Shown piece after piece: positions 37,556 to 45,573 of a stretch of DNA of 64,000 bases (position 1 is the stretch's first letter; each line of letters begins with the position of its first letter). A program made the position numbers and the translations under genes. Location of the stretch: positions 248,001 through 312,000 of the forward strand of contig NC_004369.1 of assembly GCF_000011305.1 (NCBI RefSeq), in the 5' to 3' direction. The DNA is from Corynebacterium efficiens YS-314. Its GTDB lineage: Bacteria > Actinomycetota > Actinomycetes > Mycobacteriales > Mycobacteriaceae. Under the pieces are notes generated by a model. That model searched no databases. It saw only the letters and a list, made by a program, of their open reading frames with translations, and was not told the DNA's origin.

Positions 37556-37659
37556 CGGAGCCGACCCTCGCACTCTGGTCGGACGATCCGGCGCGGGTCG
37601 ATCTGTTGTCCTTCGACGCCGTGGTGAAAACGGTTGCTGTCAAGCCCCGAGTTTTGTAG
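37552..37659 (+). pseudogene. KAP-family P-loop NTPase, N-terminal stump cut by IS3
   Basis: A GTG start overlaps the protease stop (GTGA). The first 28 residues include LWSDDPARVDLLSFDAVVKT, the typical opening of KAP-type NTPases before the Walker A motif, but the frame then runs into the IS3 end at about 37,645 and stops. The ATPase core is missing, and no continuation is seen beyond the IS. Confidence 0.55.
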
Positions 37660-37678
37660 AGGGTCATTTACTTGTTGA

Positions 37679-38590
37679 TCAGGCCGCGTGGACCTGAAGG
37701 GTGTTCCATTCCTGATGGACCTCCCTCGGTGGGCGATAACCCAACGAGGAGTGCAGCCGGCGGTTGTTGTACCACCTGATCCACTTCGAGGACTCCACGA
37801 GAACATCCGTTAATGCCGGCCATATCCTCCGGTCGATCAGCTCGGCCTTGAACACCGAATTCAATGCCTCGGCCATCGCATTATCGTAGGAGTCACCCTG
37901 GGAACCGACCGACGCCACGACCTTCGCCTCCGCCAGAGCTTCACCGTAGACAACCGATCGATACTGCACTCCTCTGTCACTGTGATGGATGAGGCCGGAA
38001 ACGGTCTCACCAGCGCGAAGACGAGCAGACAACGCCATGTCCAACGCATCCCTGGCAAGGGAGGCCCGCATGTGATTGGTGATCTGCCAGCCGACGATCT
38101 CGCGCGAGTAGGCGTCCATCACGAACGCGGCATAGACCCACCCATGGGTGGTTGGAATATAGGTGATGTCGGCTACCCACAACGTGTTCGGGGTGTCCAC
38201 ATCGAAGTCACGGTCGACCAGGTCAACCGGACAATCAGCAGGATCAACGCTGCGTGTGGCAGGTTTCTTCCTCCGGCGCCGGATCCCGCGGATTCCTTCC
38301 ACCGCCATGAGGTGCTCGATGGTGCAGCAGGCGACGTGGCCGAATTCTCCTTCGCGGTTGATTTCGGCCCAGAGTTTGCGGGCTCCGTAACAGGTGTAGT
38401 TGTCGTGGAAGATCCGGCGCAGTGCCCGGCGGATCTGTTTGTCCCGGATAGACCGGGTTGAGGGAGGTCTGGATTTGTGGGCGTAGTAGGTGCTCAGGGC
38501 AATCTTCGCGCTGGTGGTGGCCAGGACACGAATAATCGGCTCGACCCCGAACTCCTGCCGGTTGTCGTCAATGAACTTGACGGTTACTTC
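37679..38590 (-). CDS. IS3-family transposase OrfB (second type), made by frameshift
   Basis: DDE catalytic subunit with WVADITYIPTTHGWVYAAF (Asp), LIHHSDRGVQYRSVVYG (Asp) and DNAMAEALNSVFKAELI (Glu). The first in-frame ATG is at 38,308, but the frame stays open to about 38,590 and encodes recognisable OrfB sequence there (HDNYTCYGARKLWAEINREG, GEFGHVACCTIEHLMAVEGI). It overlaps the end of OrfA in the -1 frame, so synthesis as an OrfAB fusion by programmed frameshifting is expected. Full product about 300 residues. Confidence 0.88.
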   Translation of the reverse strand, partial: EVTVKFIDDNRQEFGVEPIIRVLATTSAKIALSTYYAHKSRPPSTRSIRDKQIRRALRRIFHDNYTCYGARKLWAEINREGEFGHVACCTIEHLMAVEGIRGIRRRRKKPATRSVDPADCPVDLVDRDFDVDTPNTLWVADITYIPTTHGWVYAAFVMDAYSREIVGWQITNHMRASLARDALDMALSARLRAGETVSGLIHHSDRGVQYRSVVYGEALAEAKVVASVGSQGDSYDNAMAEALNSVFKAELIDRRIWPALTDVLVESSKWIRWYNNRRLHSSLGYRPPREVHQEWNTLQVHAA

Positions 38591-38895
38591 TGTGGGCGCT
38601 CACACTCCGCCGCGAAGAAAGCCGAGGCCTTCTTGAGGATCTCGTTGGCGCGTTTGGCTTCCGCGAGTTCCGCGCGCAGCCTGCGGTTTTCCGCGGCGAG
38701 ATCCACCGATTCGGCGGGGGTGTCCGCCCCGGAGTTTTTATGGTTGCGGACCCAGACCCGTAGGGTTTCTTTGCTCAGGCCGAGCTCGCCAGCGATCCGG
38801 GCAACCGCTCCGTAGGCGGTGTCGGGATCGGCCTGAGCGTGGATGACGAGTTCAACAGCGCGCTGCTTGAGTTCGTCGGTGTACTTGACGGGCAT
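38584..38895 (-). CDS. IS3-family OrfA (second type)
   Basis: A 103-residue DNA-binding subunit. It has a helix-turn-helix (YTDELKQRAVELVIHAQADP, then LGLSKETLRVWVRNHKN) and a C-terminal heptad region (ENRRLRAELAEAKRANEILK). Ends in the overlap with OrfB. Confidence 0.9.
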   Translation of the reverse strand: MPVKYTDELKQRAVELVIHAQADPDTAYGAVARIAGELGLSKETLRVWVRNHKNSGADTPAESVDLAAENRRLRAELAEAKRANEILKKASAFFAAECERPQK

Positions 38896-38941
38896 GTAGG
38901 GTTTCCTCTTCCAATTTCCTACCCTCCATTAGACCCGGGAC

Positions 38942-39136
38942 GAACCACTTCGGGTTGCCCGAAAAAATCGAGGATGGTCTCAGCAGAAGCTTGCGGATCA
39001 GGCAGAGGTGCCAAGGGCAAGTGTCGCTAGGGTTGAAGCTGGAACTGATGTCTCGACCGAAATTTTGGTAAAAATAACGGAAGCCATGGGGCTTCGCCTT
39101 GTCATTAAGAACTTGTTTGAACAGGAGAAATCATAA
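38942..39136 (+). pseudogene. XRE-family regulator, 5' end lost to IS3
   Basis: Open in frame from the IS border to TAA at 39,134-39,136. It encodes VARKNRGWSQQKLADQAEVP and then RASVARVEAGTDVSTEILVK, a textbook XRE helix-turn-helix, ending LRLVIKNLFEQEKS. Only the start and the first residues are missing. The TAA shares its last base with the next ATG (TAATG), so it was the first gene of the three-gene set that follows. Confidence 0.7.
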
Positions 39137-39318
39137 TGACTTTCAGAGATAGACGCCCACAGAATTCCAATGAAGAAGCTCCCGGGTACAAGAACCGGAT
39201 GGACTCGTTTCCCGTTCCGCCAGCCGAGATATACGACCCGCCTCCTGGTGGAGACAGCTTTTTCGGTGCCAGCCCTGAAACTGCAAGAAGCACGGACCAC
39301 TCGGGTCCAGAGGACTAA
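39136..39318 (+). CDS. Small hydrophilic protein of the XRE/DUF6338 set
   Basis: A 60-residue Pro/Gly-rich, probably disordered protein (PVPPAEIYDPPPGGDSFFGA). GGAGA lies eight bases before the ATG. It is coupled to the XRE remnant by TAATG and followed by the DUF6338 gene after three bases. Presumed partner of that membrane protein; no known function. Confidence 0.5.
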   Translation: MTFRDRRPQNSNEEAPGYKNRMDSFPVPPAEIYDPPPGGDSFFGASPETARSTDHSGPED

Positions 39319-39321
39319 GCG

Positions 39322-40026
39322 ATGATCCCGGTTGGGTGGAGCGGGTTCCTGGCCTTTGTTTTGTTTGTGGCTCCTGGAATTGTCTACGACTTGAGGCGGG
39401 CACGAACGGCTGTGCCAGAGAAAGAATCGACTTTCCGTGAAATCAGCCGAGTCGCTCTTGTATCCACCCTTTGTTCTACTCCGGCAGTTTTCCTGGTGTT
39501 AACCGTTCTTCAGCGAATACAAAGTGCTGGCATTGACCAGGTTCCCACGTTGCAGGAACTGCTAACGCTAGATCTGGTCTTAGTCGAAACAAAGTTACTC
39601 GGGACAGTTAGCGTTATCGTGGGTTTCGTGGCGGTTTCGATGCTCATCGCATGGGGCCTGGGCATCCGTAGAAAAAGCTGGTCACGTCCGAATCTATCTT
39701 CAACCTCTGGATGGACCAAGGCTCTCCGAGAACAACTTCCCGAGGGCTCCATTCCGGAAGTCACCATCGGAACTCATAGTGGGGGTCTGTGGAAAGGCCG
39801 AGTGGTGCACTATACCGCTGATCTCGAGTTGGAAAACCGTGAAATAGTGCTGCGCCCACCTTTCGAGATACAGCTGGGCACAGAAGTCAAACACCCTAAC
39901 CCTGGATGGAGCAGCATTGTCATCCCAGCGAAGGAGATCTCGTGGATGGCAGTAAGTTACCGACGTATCGAGACAAACACCATCTCTCCTGCTGTTGAGC
40001 CAACTGCAAATCTAACTAAGGATTAG
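39322..40026 (+). CDS. DUF6338-family membrane protein
   Basis: A 234-residue protein with three hydrophobic segments (about residues 5-22, 43-62 and 88-112) and a C-terminal soluble domain of about 100 residues. The opening IPVGWSGFLAFVLFVAPGIV and FREISRVALVSTL are characteristic of DUF6338, a family often found beside small proteins and XRE regulators in actinobacteria. The function is unknown. It converges with, and overlaps by 11 bases, the HIT-TM gene. Confidence 0.7.
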   Translation: MIPVGWSGFLAFVLFVAPGIVYDLRRARTAVPEKESTFREISRVALVSTLCSTPAVFLVLTVLQRIQSAGIDQVPTLQELLTLDLVLVETKLLGTVSVIVGFVAVSMLIAWGLGIRRKSWSRPNLSSTSGWTKALREQLPEGSIPEVTIGTHSGGLWKGRVVHYTADLELENREIVLRPPFEIQLGTEVKHPNPGWSSIVIPAKEISWMAVSYRRIETNTISPAVEPTANLTKD

Positions 40027-40984
40027 ATCGCTCGATCAGCACATGGACGGTGTCACTCTGTCCTGTTTCTTCAGCTTCGTTGCTACCTGAAGCTGCGAAT
40101 ATGACTACTAGGCTCACTGCGAGAAGGGCTGTGTAGAAGGGGGCAATTGACCAGGACCACCAAACAGGCCATGGGGGTAAGAACGGCCTTCTTCCCTTTT
40201 TTTGAGACGTAGCAGCTTCCTTAGTGGTTGGAAGATTTGTATGCATGGGGTCTAGCGAATACAGAGGAACCTGATTGCCAGGCCGAATAACCTCTGCGTA
40301 GAGCTTTCGAAACATTTGCTCACTATGCAGATAACTGACGTCTAGGAATGCAAATAGCGAGATAACGACTGCACCAATGAGCCCTAACTGCCAGGATTCT
40401 TGGGTCAGAGCAAAACCGAAGGTCGCCGTGATTATCGGAAGCAGCCAACTCTTCGCCGAGGCAGAAGCTGCGGATTGTCTAGCAATGACTGCTTGAATGA
40501 GATCGAGGTGTTTACGCCGATCTTCAGGATTGGGCGGGATGTCGAAGAATCTCGGATTTGTCCTAACTGATCTTTGGATCGCTGACTGAACTTCATCCTT
40601 CTTCTGTTCAGAGAAGTTCGTTGAAACTGGCCAGATGTCGCCCATGGAGTCATCTGCGAAGCGTGGTACAAGGTGGACATGAAGATGAGGAATTGTTTGC
40701 GTGGCGGCTTCTCCGTTGGACTGAATAATGTTGAGCCCTTCCGGATGGACAGCGGCGCGCACGGCATCACTCAAGAGCAACACTGCTTGGGAAAGATGAT
40801 TAGCTTCTTCAGCAGCCAAGTCCCAGACGTTCTCCACGTGCCGATGAGGGACAACTAGTGTATGGCCAAGTGTTGCGGGTTCCGTGGGATGAAAGGCTAC
40901 GACGTGATCGTTTCGGTACACTTCTCTGACATCCGGATCGTGCCCTGCGATGATCGTGCAAAAGGCGCAGGTATCAGCGTTCAA
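40016..40984 (-). CDS. HIT-domain protein with C-terminal transmembrane module (TIR partner)
   Basis: A 322-residue protein. Residues 1-110 form a HIT nucleotide-binding domain: the entry MNADTCAFCTIIAG, then GHTLVVPHRHVENVW and the HxHxH signature HLHVHLVPR (His100, 102, 104 in this numbering). After a helical linker come two close helices (about 178-194 and 197-215), the segment FAFLDVSYLHSEQMFRKLYAEV, which recalls SLATT/2TM effectors, and a third helix near 278-298. The TTG start at 40,984 is chosen because GGAGG lies four bases upstream and HIT proteins begin about there; TTG 41,017 and ATG 41,008 are also in frame. It overlaps the TIR gene by 11 bases. Confidence 0.8.
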   Translation of the reverse strand: MNADTCAFCTIIAGHDPDVREVYRNDHVVAFHPTEPATLGHTLVVPHRHVENVWDLAAEEANHLSQAVLLLSDAVRAAVHPEGLNIIQSNGEAATQTIPHLHVHLVPRFADDSMGDIWPVSTNFSEQKKDEVQSAIQRSVRTNPRFFDIPPNPEDRRKHLDLIQAVIARQSAASASAKSWLLPIITATFGFALTQESWQLGLIGAVVISLFAFLDVSYLHSEQMFRKLYAEVIRPGNQVPLYSLDPMHTNLPTTKEAATSQKKGRRPFLPPWPVWWSWSIAPFYTALLAVSLVVIFAASGSNEAEETGQSDTVHVLIERSNP

Positions 40985-41471
40985 CTCGCCTCCGTGCCTG
41001 GGAAACATAGTATTCAAGGTTCTGGCTCAGGTTGGCATACGTTGCCTTGGAATCAATCCTGCCAAGCCAATCAAACTTAGTGGGGTCAAAAGTAGGAACA
41101 TTACCGACTCCAGGAACTTTCAAAAATGGGTCTGCGCCTTTGGAGTCAGTTGAACCTATCGGAAGCGATGCAAGACCATGAATATACACTCCAACCATGG
41201 GCTTATTCATGTCCCATGCCTTCTTGATTTCATACTTTACCCAGTCTCGTGAAGCAGTCTCCTGGCCAATAAGGACCACCACCGCGCGCTTGTGGCTCAT
41301 CTGGCTGTCGATCCACCTGACGATCGCCGGCTGAGATTGGTTTCTGACTGTCTCCCATTCCTGGGCCCCCAGGATGGGGTCCCCCTGGATTGCATTGATA
41401 TTGCGAACCATCTGGACCCGGTACACGTCTCGCTTGTAGTGGAACGAGTAGAACACGGTCTTGATAGACAA
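40974..41471 (-). CDS. ThsB-like TIR-domain protein
   Basis: A 165-residue stand-alone TIR-like (DUF1863) protein. The opening TVFYSFHYKRDVYRVQMVRN is the signature of the ThsB family of Thoeris, whose members turn NAD into cyclic or conjugated ADP-ribose signals on infection. The probable catalytic Glu is E81 in SRDWVKYEIKKAW, after AVVVLIGQETA. The start is TTG at 41,469-41,471 with a perfect AAGGAGG four bases upstream. Its last codons (ARRRVER, TGA) contain the ribosome-binding site of the HIT-TM gene, so the two are translationally coupled. The pair is AT-richer than the core genome. Confidence 0.85.
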   Translation of the reverse strand: MSIKTVFYSFHYKRDVYRVQMVRNINAIQGDPILGAQEWETVRNQSQPAIVRWIDSQMSHKRAVVVLIGQETASRDWVKYEIKKAWDMNKPMVGVYIHGLASLPIGSTDSKGADPFLKVPGVGNVPTFDPTKFDWLGRIDSKATYANLSQNLEYYVSQARRRVER

Positions 41472-42448
41472 TTAGCCTCCTTATCCAGCCCCCACTGTTC
41501 GGAAGTCTGGCATCTTGATGTATACAACTATCCCATACGACGTGGGCGCAGCCCCTCACCACAGAATAACTGTTCGATGACAGGGTGGTGTCCGTATGTT
41601 TTTACCAAGGGTTCGGCGGTGTACTTGTGAACGGGTTTCGGGTCTCGAGTCGCTAACCATGCATCATGTCGTCAGCCTCTTCCGCTTCCTGTTTCTCAAT
41701 ATACTATGCACTGCGGGGTCGGCATATGAACTACGTAATGGAACATTTATTTGACAATTATAGATCTGGCTATAGCTCCAATTCCATTCGTGCAGCGGTG
41801 ATTGCCGACGGTCAGGGCCGCATTCGGTGCTGCATGACTCATCTGCAGCTCGCGGGGCGCTTCCGGGCCGGAGAGTAGCGATCATCGATAAGTTCTCGCG
41901 CAGCCAGTAGGTTTGCTTTGACTTTCTCGTGTTCAGGGGTCGGGCGCTGGCGCTTGTGGCCAGTCCAGATAGAGGTTGTGGGGTGGTCTGGCAGGCGATC
42001 GTGTCGTGCTGCTCAGCCCAGGAACGCCTGTATGTCAAAATAGGCAAGCTGATCCACATTTTTACCGTTAAATCTGAATGGGTGAAGTAGGTGAATCGTC
42101 CCCGACGCCGACTTCCTTAGTGTCGAAAAGCCCAGGCTGCCGCCCTCAACAGTCCTGGTCGGCGTGTCAATATGATCGTCGGCAAGTCAAAATGGGCCAA
42201 GTTGGGTTTCATGCTGGTTGCCGGTCTGGTCGGTTATGCAAATAAGAAGCGGTGATCCGGGATGGAAACGCATTTGCACATTCCAGTGAGCAGGGACTGC
42301 TCGGCATGCTCACTGTGTCTGTGGGATACTTCCATCGGCCGCCTGGCGTGGCGCTATCCCTCGAGAGCGCCCCCGGCGGTGAGGAGCCCGTGGCGTCTCT
42401 CCCCCGAACGCCGCGGGCTTCGCTCTGGGAAAACAGCATTTTCTAGCA

Positions 42449-42495
42449 TTGCGAATGTGTAACGGCAGGGGGATGAGATGTTGCGGATGTGCAAC
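42449..42495 (+). repeat. Direct repeats TTGCGAATGTGTAAC and TTGCGGATGTGCAAC
   Basis: Two 15-base copies (42,449-42,463 and 42,481-42,495) match at 13 positions; the second is itself an inverted repeat (TTGC...GCAA). Related copies lie at 42,713 and 43,917, on both sides of the first recombinase gene. The layout suits binding sites of a tyrosine recombinase or its regulator. Confidence 0.5.
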
Positions 42496-42712
42496 TTTAA
42501 GAAATGTGCCCCCATATAGGGGTACTTGTTCCCACGAGTTCTGCCCTATGCGACTTTCGTCGATTATCTGGTGGCAATGCTCGCCCATCTCGGGTCGCAG
42601 GTTCCCACCGCAATAATGGTGGAGATACGGCTCCAAGCCTCGGGGATCTCGGGAAAGCTCCTGCGTACGGCACTAATCCGTCTCCCAATTTCGCTTGATA
42701 CATCATTGACAG

Positions 42713-42727
42713 TTGCGGATCCGCGAC
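42713..42727 (+). repeat. Third copy of the recombinase-associated motif
   Basis: TTGCGGATCCGCGAC, related to the copies at 42,449, 42,481 and 43,917, with GGATCC at its palindromic centre. Upstream of the recombinase start. Confidence 0.4.
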
Positions 42728-42882
42728 GAACAATGAGGGTGCAAGATGACAGAACATTCCGTATCCGACGACAGGTCAGCACGCAACACCCTCTGTCTCG
42801 TTAGTTGTGAATCCCCTCACGCATGTGTGGCGGCTGCTCACAGCGATGATGTCCCTCACGGGGAGAAAGGTATCCGGCCACC

Positions 42883-43863
42883 ATGTCCCCCCATTACTTC
42901 ACCGACGCAGACTATGCCCGGATCATCATGAACTACGCGCCCACAAGTGTTCGGCCAGAAGTATGGGCACACATCGAGGACTTCGTCCGCAGCGTCGTCA
43001 GCTCGCTGAGGATCAGTGCGGCGACAACCAGCCGCGATGCGCTGCGCAACGTGCTCAGTGCCGTGGCCAAACTCTCCGCTTGGGTATGGACCCGTTACGG
43101 AGCCGTTAGCCTGGAGGCGGTCTTTCATCCCAGCATTATTGGCGACTACTTCGAATCTCCCGAGACTAAACCTCTGAATCGCACAACCGTGGGTACGCAG
43201 CGCTCGCTACTCATGCGTATCGGTGAGGCCGTGAACCCGGAATGGGATGCTGACTTCCAGCATCCTGTGACCTACGAGCCTGCGCTGGCTGCCTACGACA
43301 CGCACGACGTCCAGCGCTTCACCGACTGGGCCAACAGCCAGCCCACGCCCCAGCGACACGAAAACTTTCACACCGTTCTGGCACTCACCCTCGGGGCTGG
43401 GTTGCGTGCCGGTGAGATATGTACACTGCGCGCCAAGGACGTCCGCCGTGACCCCTTTGGCATCATCGTTCATCCTCACGGTTACCGTGGGGCGGCCCGA
43501 AGGGCTGTGCCACTTCACCTGTTGTTTCATCAGCACATCGATGCGGTACTGGAGCGGCGGGAGTTTGAGGACTACATCTTTCGTCCTGGGCGCACTAATG
43601 AAAATGTGGGTCAACTTTCTGCTTATCTGCGCCGGGCGACGCTGTCCACGGCGACCGCAGCCCCGGACGCGAGGCGACTGCGGAATACGTGGATCAAGTC
43701 GCGCATCCTCAGTGGCGTCCCTGAGGACGTGATCTGCGTCGCCGCCGGGTTGAGGAGTCTGGCTCAGTTCGAGGACTACGTCCTTGAGGCCGGCCGATCA
43801 CGAGCGCAGAACTTTCGGTTCATGCTCCAAGGTGGACAGGGGCCCGACCCTCCCGCAAGTTAA
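42883..43863 (+). CDS. Tyrosine-recombinase-like protein 1, altered active site
   Basis: A 326-residue integrase-fold protein. The N-terminal helical domain is followed by a catalytic domain with the box I Arg (GAGLRAGEI, R175), the box II Arg in ARRLRNTW (R267) and the Tyr nucleophile in FEDYV (Y299). The His normally three residues before the box II Arg is replaced by Arg264, and the usual GH before the Tyr is GL. Activity is therefore uncertain, but Arg/Arg/Tyr remain. GGGGAGAAAGG lies upstream of the ATG. It probably works with the second recombinase. Confidence 0.7.
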   Translation: MSPHYFTDADYARIIMNYAPTSVRPEVWAHIEDFVRSVVSSLRISAATTSRDALRNVLSAVAKLSAWVWTRYGAVSLEAVFHPSIIGDYFESPETKPLNRTTVGTQRSLLMRIGEAVNPEWDADFQHPVTYEPALAAYDTHDVQRFTDWANSQPTPQRHENFHTVLALTLGAGLRAGEICTLRAKDVRRDPFGIIVHPHGYRGAARRAVPLHLLFHQHIDAVLERREFEDYIFRPGRTNENVGQLSAYLRRATLSTATAAPDARRLRNTWIKSRILSGVPEDVICVAAGLRSLAQFEDYVLEAGRSRAQNFRFMLQGGQGPDPPAS

Positions 43864-44148
43864 GCATCCGGGCACTGAGCGTGGGAAAGTTCGAGTTCAT
43901 AAACCTGCTCAAGGGGTTGCGGATACGCAATTTAGTGCTTACGCACGCAATGCTTCGGGTTTTGCCCATATCGGCGTTGCGGCTGCTCAAAGGGTATGAA
44001 CAATGAATAATTTATTAATAAATGTTATAAGTATCACACGTGTGCCTAGAAATGGTGTCCTGTCCACAGGTACTACGAAGGTATGGAATATGTTGCATCA
44101 CCACATCTTCGCTCGGTTCCCGCCTCTGATGCGCCTAGCGCAGGGGCC
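43864..44148. other. Spacer between recombinase 1 and the helix-turn-helix gene
   Basis: No gene. Contains the fourth repeat copy (43,917-43,931), a weaker relative at 43,977 and a perfect palindrome CACACGTGTG near 44,034. Confidence 0.4.
43917..43931 (+). repeat. Fourth copy of the recombinase-associated motif
   Basis: TTGCGGATACGCAAT, an inverted repeat with TTGC/GCAA arms, 54 bases after the first recombinase's stop. A weaker relative (TTGCGGCTGCTCAA) follows at 43,977. Confidence 0.45.
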
Positions 44149-44487
44149 TTACCTGGCGGGTGGACCGCCGAAACGCTGGACATCATGATCCGGCCACAGG
44201 GTTCGTCCACACGCCTGCTCGATCTCAGCGATGATAGTCGCGGTTGGAATCAACTGGCCTCGGATGATGCGCGTGATTGTGGACTTGTCCCGGTGAATGC
44301 GTCTGGCCAGTGCGGCGCTGCTGGCTACTTCCCCGGAGTTGATCAACTCCTCAATAGTCCGGGCGAAGTCCTGAAGCTTGAGCATCACGGGATCAGTGAT
44401 ATCCGCAGCATGAGGCCAGGCAGGGTGGCTGCGGATAGGGGCATTGCGGGGAATGTCGCCCCAGGGATCTCGCGGCGTGCTCGCCAT
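44149..44487 (-). CDS. Helix-turn-helix protein of the recombinase unit
   Basis: A 112-residue DNA-binding protein. The helix-turn-helix is in the second half (AALARRIHRDKSTITRIIRG, then QLIPTATIIAEIEQACGRTL). Start at ATG 44,487 (or the GTG one codon earlier), with GGAGG 9 bases upstream; the frame extends to TTG 44,523 without better support. It is divergent from recombinase 2, with about 60 bases between the starts, the usual arrangement for an autoregulated recombination directionality factor or repressor. Confidence 0.7.
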   Translation of the reverse strand: MASTPRDPWGDIPRNAPIRSHPAWPHAADITDPVMLKLQDFARTIEELINSGEVASSAALARRIHRDKSTITRIIRGQLIPTATIIAEIEQACGRTLWPDHDVQRFGGPPAR

Positions 44488-44550
44488 CACCTTCAGCCTC
44501 CGAATAGTACCGAATTTCAACAACGCTTACGGCGTGACAAGGTGAAGCAG

Positions 44551-45522
44551 GTGACGACTATGGTCGACGAGCTCCATAAAAGATATGACATTCTTGCAGG
44601 CAATGAAAATACCCGGCGGAGTCAATACTCACATTTCACGACGTACATTACGTGGCTTCACGAGCATTATGGATTCGAACTTGAACTGCGGGCAGCGCTA
44701 CCGTACATCGCTGATCACGCGGCGGTGCAGAACTACATTGATGCTCACGAGGGTTGGAAGAAACCGTCCACGCTGCAGCAGGAACTTAGGGTGCTTACCC
44801 GGCTGGTCCGACACCTTAAGGAATGCTGCGATGATTCTTCACTATATCATGAGTCCGCGCATCACTGGATCCCAGAACCGTACGGCCTGGGACAGCCGCC
44901 TCAGTCTCTGCCATACACGACGCGCGAGTTGCGTGGCGTCGTGGACTGGATCAACGTTCAACCAACGTCCTACTCCCAGCGCCGCGCTGCCTCGATCGTC
45001 GCTCTCGCCCTGGGAGCCGGGATCACGATCGGTGAAATGACCGGCGTCACCTACGACGACGTGACGGCTCACGCGCACGCCATCATCGTGTTCACCCGCG
45101 GAGCTCCAGGGACGCGAAGTCGTTATATCCCCGTGACTACGCCCTGGGACGCAGTACTTTCAGACGTTCTCCATTGCAGGCCACCTGGCCACACAGCTTC
45201 ATCTCCGATCGTCGCGTCCCAGAGGGGAACTATTACGCGGCAACCACCAACCAAGGTCGTCAGGAAGTTCATCGAGCGCAGTAAAACCGTTGGTTATGGC
45301 CGCGCTCCCGTTGTCAGACGGTTGCGACACACGTGGGTGATCGGGCATGCCCGTCACCATGTTCCCTTCGAACTTCTTAACCACGCCGCCGGCATCAACC
45401 GAGGTCTTGACCGGGCCTATAAGCGCACCATTATTTCCACCGGCGTGATGAGTGGGGAAGAGTACAACGCCTGGCAAGGCGGCATTGAATTTACTGACTA
45501 CCCACCATTAACGGCCATGTAG
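44551..45522 (+). CDS. Tyrosine-recombinase-like protein 2, box I Arg missing
   Basis: A 323-residue protein with the same plan as recombinase 1. Box II is VRRLRHTWVIGHAR and the Tyr lies in LDRAYKRT, but the box I Arg is lost (GAGITIGEM) and the His before the box II Arg is again Arg. It may be a structural partner of recombinase 1. Start is GTG 44,551 with AAGGTGA upstream; the longer open frame to 44,083 is antisense to the helix-turn-helix gene and is rejected. Confidence 0.65.
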   Translation: MTTMVDELHKRYDILAGNENTRRSQYSHFTTYITWLHEHYGFELELRAALPYIADHAAVQNYIDAHEGWKKPSTLQQELRVLTRLVRHLKECCDDSSLYHESAHHWIPEPYGLGQPPQSLPYTTRELRGVVDWINVQPTSYSQRRAASIVALALGAGITIGEMTGVTYDDVTAHAHAIIVFTRGAPGTRSRYIPVTTPWDAVLSDVLHCRPPGHTASSPIVASQRGTITRQPPTKVVRKFIERSKTVGYGRAPVVRRLRHTWVIGHARHHVPFELLNHAAGINRGLDRAYKRTIISTGVMSGEEYNAWQGGIEFTDYPPLTAM

Positions 45523-45573
45523 CCCCCGATACACCTGAGAGATTAATCAGGCTGGAGAAAGGAGGTGAACTAC

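Larger units (their letters stand above)
37645..38941 (-). mobile_element. IS3-family element, second type
   Basis: Imperfect inverted ends: CCCGAGTTTTGTAGAGGGT on the left (from about 37,646) and CCCGGGTCTAATGGAGGGT on the minus strand at the right (ending about 38,939). Contains OrfA and OrfB in overlapping frames. The insertion cut the KAP-type gene on one side and an XRE regulator on the other, so it was accompanied by a deletion or joined two regions. A GCTGTCAAGCCCC match to its left flank also occurs at 47,461. Confidence 0.8.
41472..42882. other. Long region without supported genes; recombination repeats
   Basis: About 1.4 kb between the TIR gene and the first recombinase. All frames here are short, overlap each other on both strands and resemble nothing known. 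It contains three copies of a 15-base motif of the form TTGCGRATNNGYRAC (42,449, 42,481 and 42,713). Possibly attachment or regulatory DNA of the recombinase unit plus decayed sequence. Confidence 0.45.

Noticed and set aside
41664..42059. 131-codon minus-strand frame in the gene-poor region
   Set aside because: No ribosome-binding site, no recognisable motif, and irregular composition.
44083..44550. N-terminal extension of recombinase 2
   Set aside because: Antisense to the helix-turn-helix gene; a GTG with an upstream AAGGTGA at 44,551 fits better.
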